In this document: positions 12,689-26,500 of the stretch, one piece after another
Layout: every line of letters begins with the position of its first letter
Numbering within the stretch: position 1 is the stretch's first letter
NCBI RefSeq assembly: GCF_037038585.1
Contig: NC_092520.1
Coordinates: 60,974,501 to 61,038,500, forward strand
From: Patagioenas fasciata
Lineage: Eukaryota; Chordata; Aves; Columbiformes; Columbidae
Direction: 5' to 3'
DNA length: 64,000 bases
Notes under the pieces: generated by a model
The model's database searches: none
The model's input: the letters and a program-made list of their open reading frames with translations, nothing else
What the model was told of the DNA's origin: nothing
Translations under genes and position numbers: made by a program

Positions 12689-15607
12689 GATATTGTCTCT
12701 TTAATGAAAGAAAAGCGTCCATATAATGTATTACCGAATGCAAGTGCAGCAAGGAATAACATATAGCTCTGGTTATGTTATATGACATTTGGCTTAGCAG
12801 TATTAACATATTGCACAAAATCTGGATTTTCCCTATTGCAGAAATAAGACAATAAAAGACATGGGAAATTTCTCTCTTCCATAAGATCATAAAATAAATA
12901 TTATTCTGTTTTTTCTTCTCATCAGTAATTTGCAGAAATATTTTACTATTATTTCTTTGTTAAGCCAGTTCTTTATCATGTATGTATTAGGCATACAGTA
13001 CAAGGAGAAATGGAACAAGATGGCAGTTATAGCAGCGGCAAGATGCAAATTTATTCTGGAAAAAAAAATTATATGTGCACAATATCTAGCATGCTTAACT
13101 TTGTGCCAGGAAAACTATTACGAATGAGGAATGAATGGAATGGAATTTTGCATCATACATGATTACGGGTTGCTTAACTTCATAGAAGAGTCTTTTTATA
13201 CTCCTGATGTCCCAGGTGCCACCAAGAGAAGCTGCATGCCACACTGCTGGAGTGAAAATGGCAACAGACACCCCAGCAGTAGTCACCTCTGCAACATGAC
13301 TCTTTGTTTCAAAAATTAGAGAAATAAACCTCAAAAAGATGATAGAGAAAATCCGCAGACCATTGAACTGCAGGCACTGACTCCAGGTGGAGAGAGGGGG
13401 AGGAATTTATTACATCCGGTACTTGTGTAATAATTAAAAGTCTGTATCTGCTTTCTGCTTCCTTTTGACCCAGTTTAATTTGGCTACTTTATGCATGTGA
13501 TGTTGTTGTCACTGTTTTTCCTCTTGTCTCTCTCACATTGTATGACACGTGACTGAGTGTAGACAAGCAGTGAAGCACTCATATTTTTCACTGACACCAC
13601 TAGAAAACATTTTTATAGAAAAATAAGGGATGAAGGATGAAGAAGAGTGGGAGAGAAGAAAGAAAATATCTTAAAGATAGCTCTCTACATTAATTCACCA
13701 TGAGGCAAAACAGAAATAATAACTCTTCTTCATGTGCCAATTCAATTGGGATGAACCAGACTTGCTACTGTATTGGTACAGTGTAAAAATAGATGACAGT
13801 GAGTAATGCTGTGAACAAAAAACTATGAGGAACGTCACAGAAATGGATGTTGGATGACCTTTGCACAGCAGAGGTAGATAAAGGTTATAACAAACTGTTT
13901 ACTGACCGCGTACACTTACTAGAATTAAGAGGTCAGTTGAACAAGAGCTCACCTAGTAAGAGCTTTCTCAGTAGTGTGACTCATCAGCTGTTGTACAGTA
14001 CCAGAGCGCTGCCCAGTTATTGCTCCATCATTTCTCAATAATATCTTTGTCCTTTCAAAAGTCTACATTCTACCATTAATTAAGGCTTTTTCATTTGCAT
14101 TTCTACATTTTCCCCTTTTTGCATCAATGCAATATAATTAATACATGTGCCTCTAACAGAAAGTAAAATAACTAAAAAGCACCATGTTTTATTGAACAGA
14201 ATATAGCATGTGCAAGGAAGGGAAGGGAGGAATTATAGAAACAAACCAGTGCTGAAGAATTTTGCATTAGCTGGTGCTTTTTGTTGTTGTCATATTTGCA
14301 CAGATCATTTTAGGGTCCTTAGTCCAGGTTGTAGTAAAACACTATCAAAACAAATAGTCTTGCAAAATATTTGAGCTTTTGCAGCTTAACATGTGCGTCT
14401 TGAACTGCTTAAGCAGTATGGTTATCTCCTCTTTGTTTTTTTCTCCAGAATTTAACAGACCATGAAGTATATACAAAAACACATTATGCACCAGTGATTA
14501 AATGTTCTTACAACATTAATATTTATCAAGGGGTATTTCATAGCTAGAAAGTAGGTAACTATATTTTATTTCCTAAGAGAACATTTCCTATAGTTTTCCT
14601 TCATCTCCCAGCTACACAGCAAACATCTCTAAAGTGCACTTCCCAAGTGTAGTTAGAGAATAGGAAGGAATGTAAAGTTTTTAAAAACAGCCCTTATTAA
14701 CTTTTCCTTCCATTGATTCTACTGTAAACTCTAAAAAGCCTTTTTAAAAAGCAAATTCTCATACACTCAGCAGGTGAAATGTTCCCGCAAAAATAAACAA
14801 ATTAAAAACCACCCCAAACAGTGAAATATCAGCAATCAGATTACAATCTTTTCTCTTGACTACTCATATCCTAGTATATCTTTACTGTTTTTATTGCACA
14901 TTTATGAAAACTGTTGTCCTATATATTTAAAACAAAATAGTTTCTTTATCTGTGCTAACACATTCTTGTGCACCCTTAATAACTAGAGTAACTTTCAACA
15001 ACGCATAGATACTAGAAAGACAATGGAATAAAAACCAAAGCGATACTTTGTATTATAGATGTTCAAAGGCTTCTAGTGTAATTTTGTTGAGACAAAAAGA
15101 CTTGGATTTTAGAAGCTCTTTGCTCCCATTTCTTATGGAAAGCTGCTGGTTATGGGACAGCAGGAGAACTCAAAACGTAATTCACAATGAATGTCAATCC
15201 TTCACCTCCAATATGAAGGCTTCCCGACTACTCGACTTGCTGAGCATAACTGGTTTTACATAGCATATCTAAAAAAGGCTGCTCCTGTTCAACTGACCAG
15301 TGAGAAAGGACTGGACTTCTTCAAAATGGGTATTGGAGCAACAGTTTGTTATGTATTTCTTTACATTTTTCAACTGTCCGATCCCACCTTGTAAGGAGAG
15401 CACTTGTTTGTTCAGCTAAAAGGAACCCCCTTCATGCTCCTTTTGGGTTTGCTCAGTCAACTGGTTTGTGCAACAGTGGCAGAGGCACACTGGAAATGTG
15501 CACCCATTCATTGTGATTACACAGACAGAAGCAAATGTACGTTGTCTGCGATGGGAGATGGGAGGGGAAAGGAGATGAATGGTTCCCATGGGTAAGAGGA
15601 CAGTTAG

Positions 15608-15722
15608 GTTTATTTGGGATTTTTTTGTGGTTGCTTTTTTTTTTTTCTTTAAATTTTGTTGCTCTTTTTGTATGTTTTTTATTTTTTCTCTTTTTTGTTG
15701 ATTTTTTGTTGTTGTTTTGTTT

Positions 15723-15753
<31 letters not shown>
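15608..15753. repeat. Long T-rich tract ending in T27
   Basis: About 145 bp of strongly T-biased plus-strand sequence with scattered G and C, ending in 27 consecutive T at 15727-15753. It produces a low-complexity Phe/Leu-rich open frame that is not a real gene. It could be a degenerate microsatellite or the expanded A-tail region of an unrecognised minus-strand insertion. Confidence 0.85.
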
Positions 15754-18700
15754 GCTATGTCATGGAATCATAGCAGTCATTCCTCTAATAGAAACTGACA
15801 GGACGTAAAAGACAGAACTATCAGATGAACACACACAATGACTAGAAATATATTGACAGAGAAAAGACTTAATTTAGCTTTGAGAAACCGTCCCAAAAAT
15901 AAAATCCTGTATTAACAAGTGCAAAAAACAAACAAAAAGGAAACTCCAAACATTAAAACACAGTGTATAAAATGGTGTGAGAAAGTTAAGTCACCATACA
16001 GCCTTTTAGTCAATAAAAAGCTGTGTTCATGTGTCCTTGTTGTTTGGGTAGTGGCCCATTCTTTTCATTTTACCCAAAAGGTCATTCAAGGAGAGATCTG
16101 AGGGTAAAGCTCTCAGTCGTTGCTATTTTTGACTGTAGTCATTTGGGCCTGTTGTGTTTCTATCATATAAGATGAATCCTTTCTTTTATTCCTCATTGGT
16201 TGAATTATCTTCCAAAGTTGTTATGACTCCAAAGCCCAGTCCTGTTGAGTTCTGTGCTGCTGAGACTGTAAGTACTGTATGTAAGAGAATTAATACAAGA
16301 ACGCACAGTTTAAGTCTGCTGTTACACAGTCTGGATGCTGATGAAACTGTGAGTGACGTCCTGTGACACGTTGCTGAGCCACTTGTTTTTATAGTCCCTT
16401 TGGATTGATGATCTGATAATAGTCCCCATCTGACATCACAGCATTCTGGTTCTGCATTGGTTGGATAGTTTTCATAGAGCCCTGTAGGGTAAACACAAGA
16501 AAATTAAACACCACCCACAAAATGACTGGTAGAAGTTGGTAGGTCAAAGAAACAGTTGATAGTTTAGCCTAAGCTATCAAATCCACATCTTTGGATTAGC
16601 CTGGGGCCCTCAAAACACATGCATTTTGAACAGTTAGAGCTTTTGAAGGGATATGTGTCATCTAACAGGAAGTAACATCAAAAGATCATTCAATACAAGT
16701 GTGACACTGAGCATGGTTGTGCTAAGAAATGGCATTAAAAAGTAAATATTGATGTTTGAATAACGTCGATATTTGAATTCTTCCTTTTGGGGAAGTAACA
16801 ACTGATGATGAAGTAACAACTAATCAAACTGGACATTTCCATGCAAGTGTGTACCAGTAATGTCACTGCCCATGAAAAGATAGGCATTAAACAAGAAGTA
16901 ATAGATACACTGACAGTATTGAAAATATTGTCAAACCAGTAGAGGTCCAACAGCTTCACAGGAACAGCTTCCAAATAGAGGTGTTCAGTGCCTACTTGTT
17001 TACCCTACCTCAGATGAGTTCTTTCAGCTGGAATGTTCTCTTTGGCATATCCCAGAGTTGAGAATAATCTTTCCGTGCCATACAATAATTGGGTCTCTTG
17101 ATGTTTCTGACTATACATCTAGGCTATTTCTGCTTTTAGGACTTTACTGAGTTACTCATCCTGATCTGATTATGAATTTTTGAACAGTTAGAAGAACTCT
17201 GTCTTTTCCAAAAGACACAACTGTATTTTTGTATATTGTCAGTACTGTCTACATTGCTATATAGGGGAGTAAAGTAACCAGAGTGTTCTGTTTACTTCTC
17301 ACGTATCTTCTTTTCTGATAAAAGAGACTAATTTAGCTGATTTAGCTAATGATCAAATGAAATAATATTTAACATAATCGACAAATACCTTTTTACCATT
17401 TAAACTGATCTTGGAATAAATTTTGCAGTAAATAATTGTGCTACGATAGAGCTAAGTTTTACTAGAAAACAAAACAAAACAAAACTCTCTGTGTTAGAAT
17501 ATTCAGATTAAGGTTTTGAAAGCAACTACATAATTTCTATAATTTATAGATTAACTTTGCTTCTTGGAACAAGAATTACATTTTGTCTAAACTATCATAG
17601 CAATGGTATTACTTTCAAAAAGCAATGCCTACAAGTTTAGGCGCAACATAACTTATGTTCAGGGACCAGACTGCCTGTCATTTGTGAATAACCTGTAAAG
17701 AGTAGCAGCACACCTTAAAATAAGACAAAACTGAACTCTTTCCTTCCTACCTCCATAATATTGATCTGCAGCTAAACAAAAAGTGCATTAGGTATTCTGA
17801 GCATGTTAAAATGCAGATTAAATCTAGACTGGCACTTTTTTACACAGCTGACACAACAGTCTACTATTCATGAGTCTAAGTAAAGTTGCATCCATTTTTG
17901 GATTAAAACAAGTTTTTTTAAGCTACAGGAATTAGAGCATATTGTTTAATTTTCTATAAAGTCAAGGTTTACTCAGTAGGAAATCAGGCCAGTTTTGCAT
18001 CTATGCATTCAGATACTTAAGGCAGTGTACTAATGCTTGAAAACTGTTTATTCTCCCTCAGATCATCATCGAATGTACTGCATGTTTTTTAAGAATTTTT
18101 TTTTGTATTTTGGAACTTGTAGACAGTTGTTTATTGCAGGTATGATAAAAAAATCTTATTGTTAATGGCATATTTTCTGAGAGCTATCCTTTGGTTTGTG
18201 TGCATCAGTGTGTGCTTTTAAACATGGTAACATACAGAAAGTGCCTCCCAAAGCAGGTAACTACATGCTCTGTTTTGTGACTGCAGTAGCTCAAACTATT
18301 AGTGGTAATTGAAGGGACACAGAGAATGGTTAATGCTTTGATCCCACTGAAGCTTGTTTACTATTCAAACAGTATTTCCTGCTTGTTATAGGAAAACTCA
18401 GACTACCTTTTAAATCAAAACCTACATATACAAGTTGGCAATCAAAAGGTATTTAAATAGTTCATGTGCACTCACTAAATTATAAATAAATTGAAGGCAA
18501 CTCCACATTAAAAGCTGTATTGAACTTGTTCCTTAATGCAAAATTACATTTCCTCTTTGTTGCATTTCAGCAATTGCATTTAGGTTTTGAATTTGCAGTT
18601 ACATATTTAATAATTAACTACAGAATGACTATTAATATGACATTTGTGGAACATTTAGATAAATTCAGTGAGAGCTTTTGTACCAAAATAATAAAATTTC

Positions 18701-18842
18701 ACAATTGTGCTTCACCATATACTTGTTTGTGGCCATGAGGATCTGTTTTGGCCCCTTGGATCTAACCAATCAGTCTGCTCTGTCAGAGGATTACAAACCT
18801 GTGATTTACCAGAAACCCTGGAAAGATGTCTACATCAGCCTT

Positions 18843-18860
18843 AAAAAAAAAAAAAAAAAA
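18843..18860. repeat. A18 homopolymer
   Basis: Eighteen A in a row. The preceding 150 bp show no recognised retrogene or LINE 3' end. Confidence 0.9.
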
Positions 18861-20001
18861 CACCAAACAAAAAACATGGGGAAACAAATCCTATTTTGCT
18901 CTTTTAGGAAGATATTTTATATGGACACAGAGTTTGGGTTAAGGAATAGAAAGGAAACCTTTACCCACCAAACCATCAAGGCTTCTGTTTTCCTCTTCTG
19001 TCTTTGTAGTTCAGTTCATAGACACCATTACTCTGTCTTACTTGGATGGTCAATAATTATATTTCTGAGATTAACTTACTAACTGTTACTGGCTCAAACC
19101 CTACTTTGCTTTTCACTTTTTACTTAAAATTCTCCACTCTGGATCTCCATTTCCCAACTTTTCTCAGCACTCATCTATATTTCACCAGCAGAAAACTTAG
19201 TCCATACTGAAGTTCTTGGACGCTGATCTTAATCAAGGGTCTAGAATTTGCCAGGATGCTTTTTGTATCAAACCACTCTCCAGACAGATATACTATCACT
19301 CGCAAAGGTAATTTAAAAGCTATCTCTTTGCTTTGTAACCGGATACTTTTTTCACATGCAGATAACATTTTGATGATCAGCACAGCAGCTATAGCTGTAG
19401 GCAGTGTGTGTTACTAATGCTGATGCAAGAATTAAGGCTACTCATTTGACTAGAGATTATGTTAATAGACACATGACTGTAGATAAATCCCATGTATCCT
19501 GCTCAGCTGAATCATACTGAAAGAAAAAGGAATGACAGCATAAGCATTGTATTCACTTTGTGCAGAAGCAGCTTTTGGGGAAAACCAGCAAACCGCAAAG
19601 ATGTTCTTGTACAAAAATTAAAATCACATCAACTGTCTGGGGATGCATAGTCTGCTGACCAGGTAGATTACCTGCTAACTCAGATAATGCTGTTGTTACT
19701 GCCTGAGCACTTGGATTTCTTTTGCACAGGATACAGTGTGCAAAAGAGTTAGTTGCATTTCCACATCTCACCCCAGCACTGTGTAGGATGCATCATATTT
19801 CTAGCTGGATCTGTATCTGTAGCAGTTGGTCTGGTTTGGCCTGCTGCTTGTTTTCTTTGCTACAGAAAGAAATGGCTATGGACTTACAGTATTCTGCATA
19901 TTCCAGTCACCATCAAAGGAAACTGGTCTGGTTGATATATTTGTTGTTGTGGTTAGATAAGTGTTTCGGAAAGTCACAGAAATAGAAGAAGAAACCAGAT
20001 A

Positions 20002-20037
20002 AGTGGTATGCTTATACCACTGGTATGCTAATACCAG
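20002..20037. repeat. Two adjacent small perfect hairpins
   Basis: AGTGGTAT (20002-20009), loop GCTT, ATACCACT (20014-20021). This is immediately followed and overlapped by CTGGTAT (20020-20026), loop GCTA, ATACCAG (20031-20037). Both stems are perfect (8 bp and 7 bp). The two units are also near-direct repeats of each other with a GGTATGCT core. Confidence 0.9.
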
Positions 20038-23000
20038 AAGGTTCAAATGCTCCATTTTATTGTAAAGCACAAAGTAAATAATGTCTGCCGAGAGTGATCC
20101 ATCCAGCAGTGACATCATTGTATCAGTGAATGCCAACACTCTGCATGACATTTCTCTTTCTGAAGATTTATTTCTGAGATTTCAATATTATCATTTTCCA
20201 ACTGCAGACGGTAAGAGAACACATCAGATATTATATGACTAGATTTCACTGCTTGCTTACAACTGATATGGAAGCCAGCTCTCTTAGATCTTATCCAGAT
20301 GGTCCTCTCAATTTCTAAATTGCTGTGTCTGTGACACATTATGATGCTGCTGTTTAGACATGTATTTTATACTCTTGATTTTATAAAAAGTAATAAAATG
20401 AAATGTAGAAGAAGGCTTAAAGATAAATAAATTATTATTTAGTCAAATAGATTATTATTAAACTGGTGCATAAGGCTGTTCAGCTCTTTTGAGAAGGCTA
20501 ATTTCCATTTCAGACTCCATTCCAGTTGTTGGATGAGATCTGGGTTGATGTATTTCAATTTTGTTTTACCACTATATGTTGGTGACTATTTCAGATAATC
20601 ACCTCTGGAACTTTGTCCTGAGTGTATGCGTTTCTTCACCAAGTATGGATTTATTTTCCCTAACATATATACAGTACTAATTTCCTCCTGCTGATATAAA
20701 TCAGCATTATCCCTGTAAAACTGACTGACCTGCTGCAAGTCAGAAAAATAAGCAAACAATGAACCTTTTTACCTCTGTTATGTTGAGATGCAAGACAAGG
20801 GTGGGATAACTTCCTTCTGGCAATCATTTGGCTTTCCCCACTCTGTCTCTAGTTTCGTTTCTATTATGTACAAATTTTGATCAAAAGGATTTTCTATTTA
20901 GATATAATAGAAAAAGAAAGGGTCATACCTGTCTACATGCTATGTTGCCATAGGAAGTTCAGAGATATCAACAAGTTAATTGCCTGGGGTGATTTTGTAA
21001 GAGAACATTTGCAGTTGATAAGCCTTCATTCATGGGAAAGCCCCAATATTAAAGACTAGAAGTACATTGAACTCCAAAAGTTGAGCTATTTAGTTGGCAG
21101 ATTCTGCTGCAAAACCATGTCAAATTTTCCTTGTAAGCAGATGCATAGCTAGTAACGAATTAACCATGCTTGTCAAACATAAATGGGATTTGTCTTCCTC
21201 TGCGTGTTAGCTTAATATTTTGATATCTTGGATGTACTAAGAAATGTAGGCAGGAGGGAAATAACACATTATTATGAGTTATTTTTAGAGTAAGAATTTG
21301 GATCTAGGACATATATTCCTTGGAGTTTGCCAAGAACAACATAAAGTGGATTGAATTCAGAGATTTTGTCTTCTTGAATTGTTCTACAAATAAAAAATAG
21401 ATTGTGATGCATTCTAGATATCACATTTTCTCAAATTTTTTCAAATTGCACTAAAATAAGGATATCTGTTTTGAAACAGACACTCTATAGCTAAACATGC
21501 TGGTGAAACCCAGCCACGCATCTGCCCCTTGAGAAGTAGCTACAGTTAAAAGAATTGTTGCCAATAGTTTTGTTGACCTTTTGTAGTCAAGAAATCCTTG
21601 GTGAAAATTCTCTGTACTAATTCTCACTACATCCTTAGAAACATTAGTGTGTGCAATGAAGTAAGACTGACAGTTTCCTTTCTGGTGAATACTCTAAAGG
21701 AGGAGGAATTTCTGAGGAAGGGCTACTTTGCATAGATCACATAAGCATAGGTTAGCAATATTTGATGAAAAATGGTGTATGGGAGAATATTCACACCATG
21801 TGTTCCAAGCAACTGAGATGTTAATGGGAACACATGCATTTAGGACCCTAAATTAATATGAACTGAATGGAAAGATGTGATTCGAAGCACCTGAATCACC
21901 TGTACTCTCACCTCTCCCCTTTGTTTCTTGTTCTACATTGAAAGTATCATTTAAGAGTATCAGAGGTCTATTCAGCACAGGAGCTCAGACAAATTCTATT
22001 CACCTCTTGGTGGCAGCAGACTGATGACACTGTCCTTCGGAAATGCCAGAGCATGCCATGCTGGTTTTGGAAGAAGATAATGCAACACATCTCTGCCTTA
22101 TTGTTGCTCACTATACAGCCTTCCTTTCCTTCACAGAGAAACTCAAGTTCTCCGTTAAATCCCCTAACATCTATTGTACATGTAAAGAACGTGAGCATGT
22201 GGTTGGGATTTCCTACCTAATATTTGCTGCTGGGTGATGGCCTTGTTATGCCACAAGGCACAAAGGGACCATAAGTCTTGGTCAATAGAAAGAATGTCTT
22301 TAATAACACCGGGAGCCCTCTAAATTGCTCCAGACTTGGCAGTTTGCGGACTGTTCTCCCAGCAGTTAGAATAGGCCATGTCTGTTTTAACAAGTAGTTT
22401 TGGGGAAAAGGAGATGTGTATAATCAAACACTTGGTCCTGTCACCCCTGAATGCACTTGAGGGGTTTTTACGTTTCTAGCTCTAGTCTCATTCTGCAGAC
22501 CAGATGTGCACTAGCAGTTGGGCTGTGTTAGGTATGGACCTGAAGCACATCTCCTAGTTTAGTTTCATCCAGAGGAACCCAGTTTGTATCCTCCAAGAAC
22601 TCTCCCCAGCTCAAGTCACACAGCAAGGGGTATGAATGGGAGATTTGCTTCAGAAGTACACCCCTGAACTAGGTTGCTAATGTGGACACAACTGGAGTGT
22701 TGGTGTTGATGGCATATTCTGGCTCCTCAGGGAAGGGCCATGTGTGTAGAGGAGAGGTAATCTCTTCTGTCCTGTCTTTGGGCATCTCTGCTGCTCAATT
22801 GGTGGAAACTGATGTCCCATGTTTTCTCAGTTGAGCCAACTGGAGGCCTGAATGGATAGTTTTGGCTGTGAAGAAAACATTTATGTCCTCTGCATCCTCT
22901 CCCTGTCTCCTTTGGGAGATGGCAGCAAGCCAAACAGAAGTAGTTCATGGTCTGGACCAGTTGCCAGGCCAGTTGCTTGCCCACATTACTTTGGAAGGCA

Positions 23001-23500
23001 TGGGAAAGCAGTTGTGAAGTATTAGCAGTCTCTTCCCAGAGCATCTGTGAAAGAAATCTTTCACATCTTCCATTCACACTTGGGAAAAAAGGAAAAGATG
23101 GCTACGCCTACAAAAGAAAACAGCTCCAGTAATATGCAGACTGTTTTCATAGGAATCACAACGAAAAATCTTGATGTGGAACTTTGCATGGGACTCATTC
23201 ATTGTACTTTGCCATGTTTGTGTGTATGTATGCCTAAATACTATTATTATCTCCCTTAAATAACATTTTGTTTTGCATGGAACATTCTAGACATCTCAGC
23301 TGCTGAAAGTAACATTAGATGAAACCACTGGAAACTTTAATCATATGGATGTAACCTCCAAAGGTCTAAACTGAAAGTAACCATTCAGTTTCAATGAATA
23401 TGAAAAACAGTATGTTCCAGAACTTCTTTCCTCCTGTTTCCTAGAATAAAGTGGGGAGAGGGGAACACAATATTCTTTCTAGCTAACTGCATGTCTCCAT

Positions 23501-23527
23501 AATCAGAATCACACTGTGATTCTGATT
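23501..23527. repeat. 27-bp palindrome with 13-bp perfect arms
   Basis: AATCAGAATCACA (23501-23513), a single C, then TGTGATTCTGATT (23515-23527). The arms are exact reverse complements. The sequence directly downstream repeats TTCTGATT once more (23530-23537), so it may have grown by local templated duplication. Confidence 0.95.
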
Positions 23528-26500
23528 GTTCTGATTAATCTCCCAAGTACTTTCTTCTGCGCTGCAGTTGTCTTGCGTTCTCACATGCATTTCTACAAAA
23601 GACAAGTTCTGGTGATACACAACTAACGTAGCATCCCCTCTTATTTTCCTGCTATCTGCTCTCATTAGAGGTAATCAAGTGAGACATTCTCAAGCTAGAA
23701 TACTTCTTACCATTATACCAGTCCTTCAGGACATATTCTAAACTACATATTTTCTTTTTTTTTTTTCTTTTCGTTTTTGTTTTTCTTTTATACAGACTTT
23801 GACCTTGAGAATATCCTGCCCTGAAAGAAAAAAAGAAAAAAGCATGTGGGTTCCCTGTCCCCTGGTGCCACCATGCCCTTGATTTCAGCAGGAGTGTGGT
23901 GGTGAGGGAAGGCAGCAGCTCGGTACCACTGCAACAGTTCCCAACACTGCTGGTGACATGAAGCCACACCAGCCCCTTATTTACTTACAACTGGAAAATG
24001 GCATGTAATGTTGATATGGGCATCCTGCACTCTATGATATGGATGACATGAAATAAAACCAGCTGTCACCAGTACACCTTTTTCTTTTACTTGTTTTCTG
24101 CAGCATATTGAAATGTTTTATAGAAATCAATCCTCTATCTTTCCATTAACCTGAATCTCTACTGGACCTTAGAAGAAATAGTCTGTTACCATGGAGAGGA
24201 GGAAAGGAAACTCTTATTATAGAAATATTGCTTCTAAAACATTATTAAAGAAAATCAGAATCCACAGATTCTTGACATTTCTGAGGAATAAAACACCCTA
24301 TAAGCAGAGAAGCTACTTTTTTTTTTTTCTCCAGACAATATTTTATAATTAACAGTGTTCCTTAGCTAGCCAGCTACTCTTTCATTAGTTTCATGGGGGG
24401 AAAAATAAAATAATTCAGTTCCTGCTGGATTTCTCTGAAAATGTAAGTCAAAATTTAAAAAAAGGACCTGTAGCATTTCTGTCTGTGGGATATCATCGGA
24501 GTCAGGAACAGCAGAGGTACTCAAACCCAATTTAAATGAGTGACGGGCTGTGGCAAAATACCATTTGTGAGGAATCCCTGAACATGAAGTTTGCTCCTGC
24601 TGTGTTTTCTGTAGCAGAGCTCAATGGTGACCAGCTTCACAGTGAACTTGTGTCGAATGGAGACACCAGACAACCAACTATAACACCTAAATATCAAATA
24701 GAAATATCTTTGACTTGACTATTCTGATTTTTACCAACGAATTTCACCCACCCCAGGAAAAGCAGGATCAAAAACTAGAAATCCCAGAACGTGTCTGCCA
24801 GACAGAAGTCATAGAAAGTGCAGAGGGAGAAGGGGTCCCTCAAGACATGGGCAACCTGCTTTCAGTTGCTTTTCTGCAAAAGGAGTTCAAGTTGCCTGTG
24901 AAGTCACAAGCTATGCTGTGGTATTTTGGCTGCTGTTGAACTCACTCCTCTTTGCATGAAACAATTCTGCTTTCTTTAAGTTGCAGAGAAGTGTAATTCT
25001 TTAGTCTCACAGCAGGCATTAGTCTAATTTCTCATGGTTTAGTGTCAGAAAATGCTCTTACAATGAGTCACTGATTAATAAGAGGGTGGCAATGGGCCTG
25101 TATTCCAGACAAAGTTTGATTTGCAGGCTTGCAGCTTTCCTCAGCATCTTCACCTCCACACAACTGCCCAGTGTCAGCATGATGACTCCTATGAGTCCTT
25201 GTACACAATCTCTGTTCTGCTAATGCTGAAGGTCTTGACTCAAGTGGACACAAAGTTGAACAAAGTATTAGCAAACTGCTGAGGTCATCCTGATTTTAAG
25301 TGTCTGCGATAAGGCCTTGGTGACTAAGAGCAGCTACAGCAAATTGAGCCAGCACTGTTAGTGGGGTGTAGAAAGCCAGTCGGCTCATCGTGTCCAGCTG
25401 TGTATTTAGGCTGCATCAAATAGCTCTCAGCTCTACTGGCTACACCAGATCTTCAGTGACTCTAGTGAGAGCTTAGTCACAGAGTTTATATGTAGATACC
25501 CACACTACTATTATCTGCAGTAAAATTAGTTTAATCCTCCCCTAAATCTGCTTTTCATCCTAAACTCAGAGCTCTTGACTGTCAGTAATCTTTGCAAAGT
25601 CATCCATTTTGTGTGTTTTAGGAATTAATTTAGACTTGGAGAAGAGGTGGATATGTGATTCTCTGAAATTATTACTAAGATTTTTTTTTGTTGTTTGTTC
25701 TTTGCCATCTTGTGTGTGTGTTAAGTGTGCACACAATTGCCTATACATACACATAAACACACATATAAATTGTATATATGTTGTAAATAAAAATGTCCTA
25801 AGTCACTTCAACCTTTACTACCTGATTTCAAACCGGAAAATAATGCTCATCTGCTTACTCTGCATGCATATTAGAAGGCTATTAATGTTTAAGAAATGCA
25901 TTGAAGTGGAGTGATAAGCACCATTACTTTATTGATGACTACTAAACTGTAACTCATCTTACATTTCATTATATTGTCTTTTGCATATGTCTGGATATTG
26001 CTTAATTGTGTGCAATAGGCTTAATCTTCTAGAAAAATACAGTAAATATCTTGCTACCAGAACCCCTCTCAATCATAATGCAGAGTATTAGGTGAAGTGA
26101 TTTGCCATAAACATTATGCCTGCCTCTGAGATGGTATAGAGTATTTGCAGAATTTTATATTTTACTCTGGTTTAAGTAACTTACATTGGGCAGTTCATTT
26201 AACACCAAGTTCACTTAGTACCAGTGCAGCCATAATTTAAGGTGGAGGATATCTAATTTCAGGTATTTGGACAAGGCTGTCAAATGATCTAAGTGTTCAA
26301 ATGCCTTTTTACTGTTTTACTGCGTAAGTTGCCTAAATATCTTCAAGATCCTCAGATGATAACCTAGACACCAGAAATCTGCAGATAACAATGTTATAAG
26401 CTGAAATTTTGTGTGGATGACTCCCAGCCAGTCCTCAAAAAAGTATCAGCGGTATCTGAGATGAACTAAAGTATTTCTTGCTTACCATGTCCTCTCTGGT

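Larger units (their letters stand above)
6284..15607. other. Non-coding stretch, homopolymer-rich
   Basis: No recognised exon. Open frames are under about 105 codons and lack family signatures. Tracts: T17 at 8161-8177, A13 at 8328-8340, T19 at 11312-11330, T12 at 12606-12617 and A16 at 12673-12688. The segment 8930-9060 has two phrases of the form 'cattgaattcagtgg' that recall ancient amniote repeats (weak). The segment 13180-13310 is more GC-rich and complex, but no reading frame there is convincing. Confidence 0.65.

Noticed and set aside
15760-15780. 'ATGGAATCATAGCAG' resembling a CR1 3' end
   Set aside because: Only a dozen bases match and no CR1 3' UTR sequence follows on either side.
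15535-15798. Phe/Leu-rich 'membrane protein' frame
   Set aside because: It is just the translation of the T-rich tract at 15608-15753.
18678-19082. 134-codon plus-strand open frame
   Set aside because: It passes through the A18 tract (poly-Lys), has no recognisable domain and no splice or start context. It is a chance frame.
22727-23077. 116-codon minus-strand open frame in a GC-richer stretch
   Set aside because: No family motif, no neighbouring exon-like signals, and alternative frames are open in the same place. It is explained by local composition.
25720-25785. TG/CA-rich run that might be a pre-miRNA-like hairpin
   Set aside because: The pairing is short and interrupted and is explained by dinucleotide repeat sequence.
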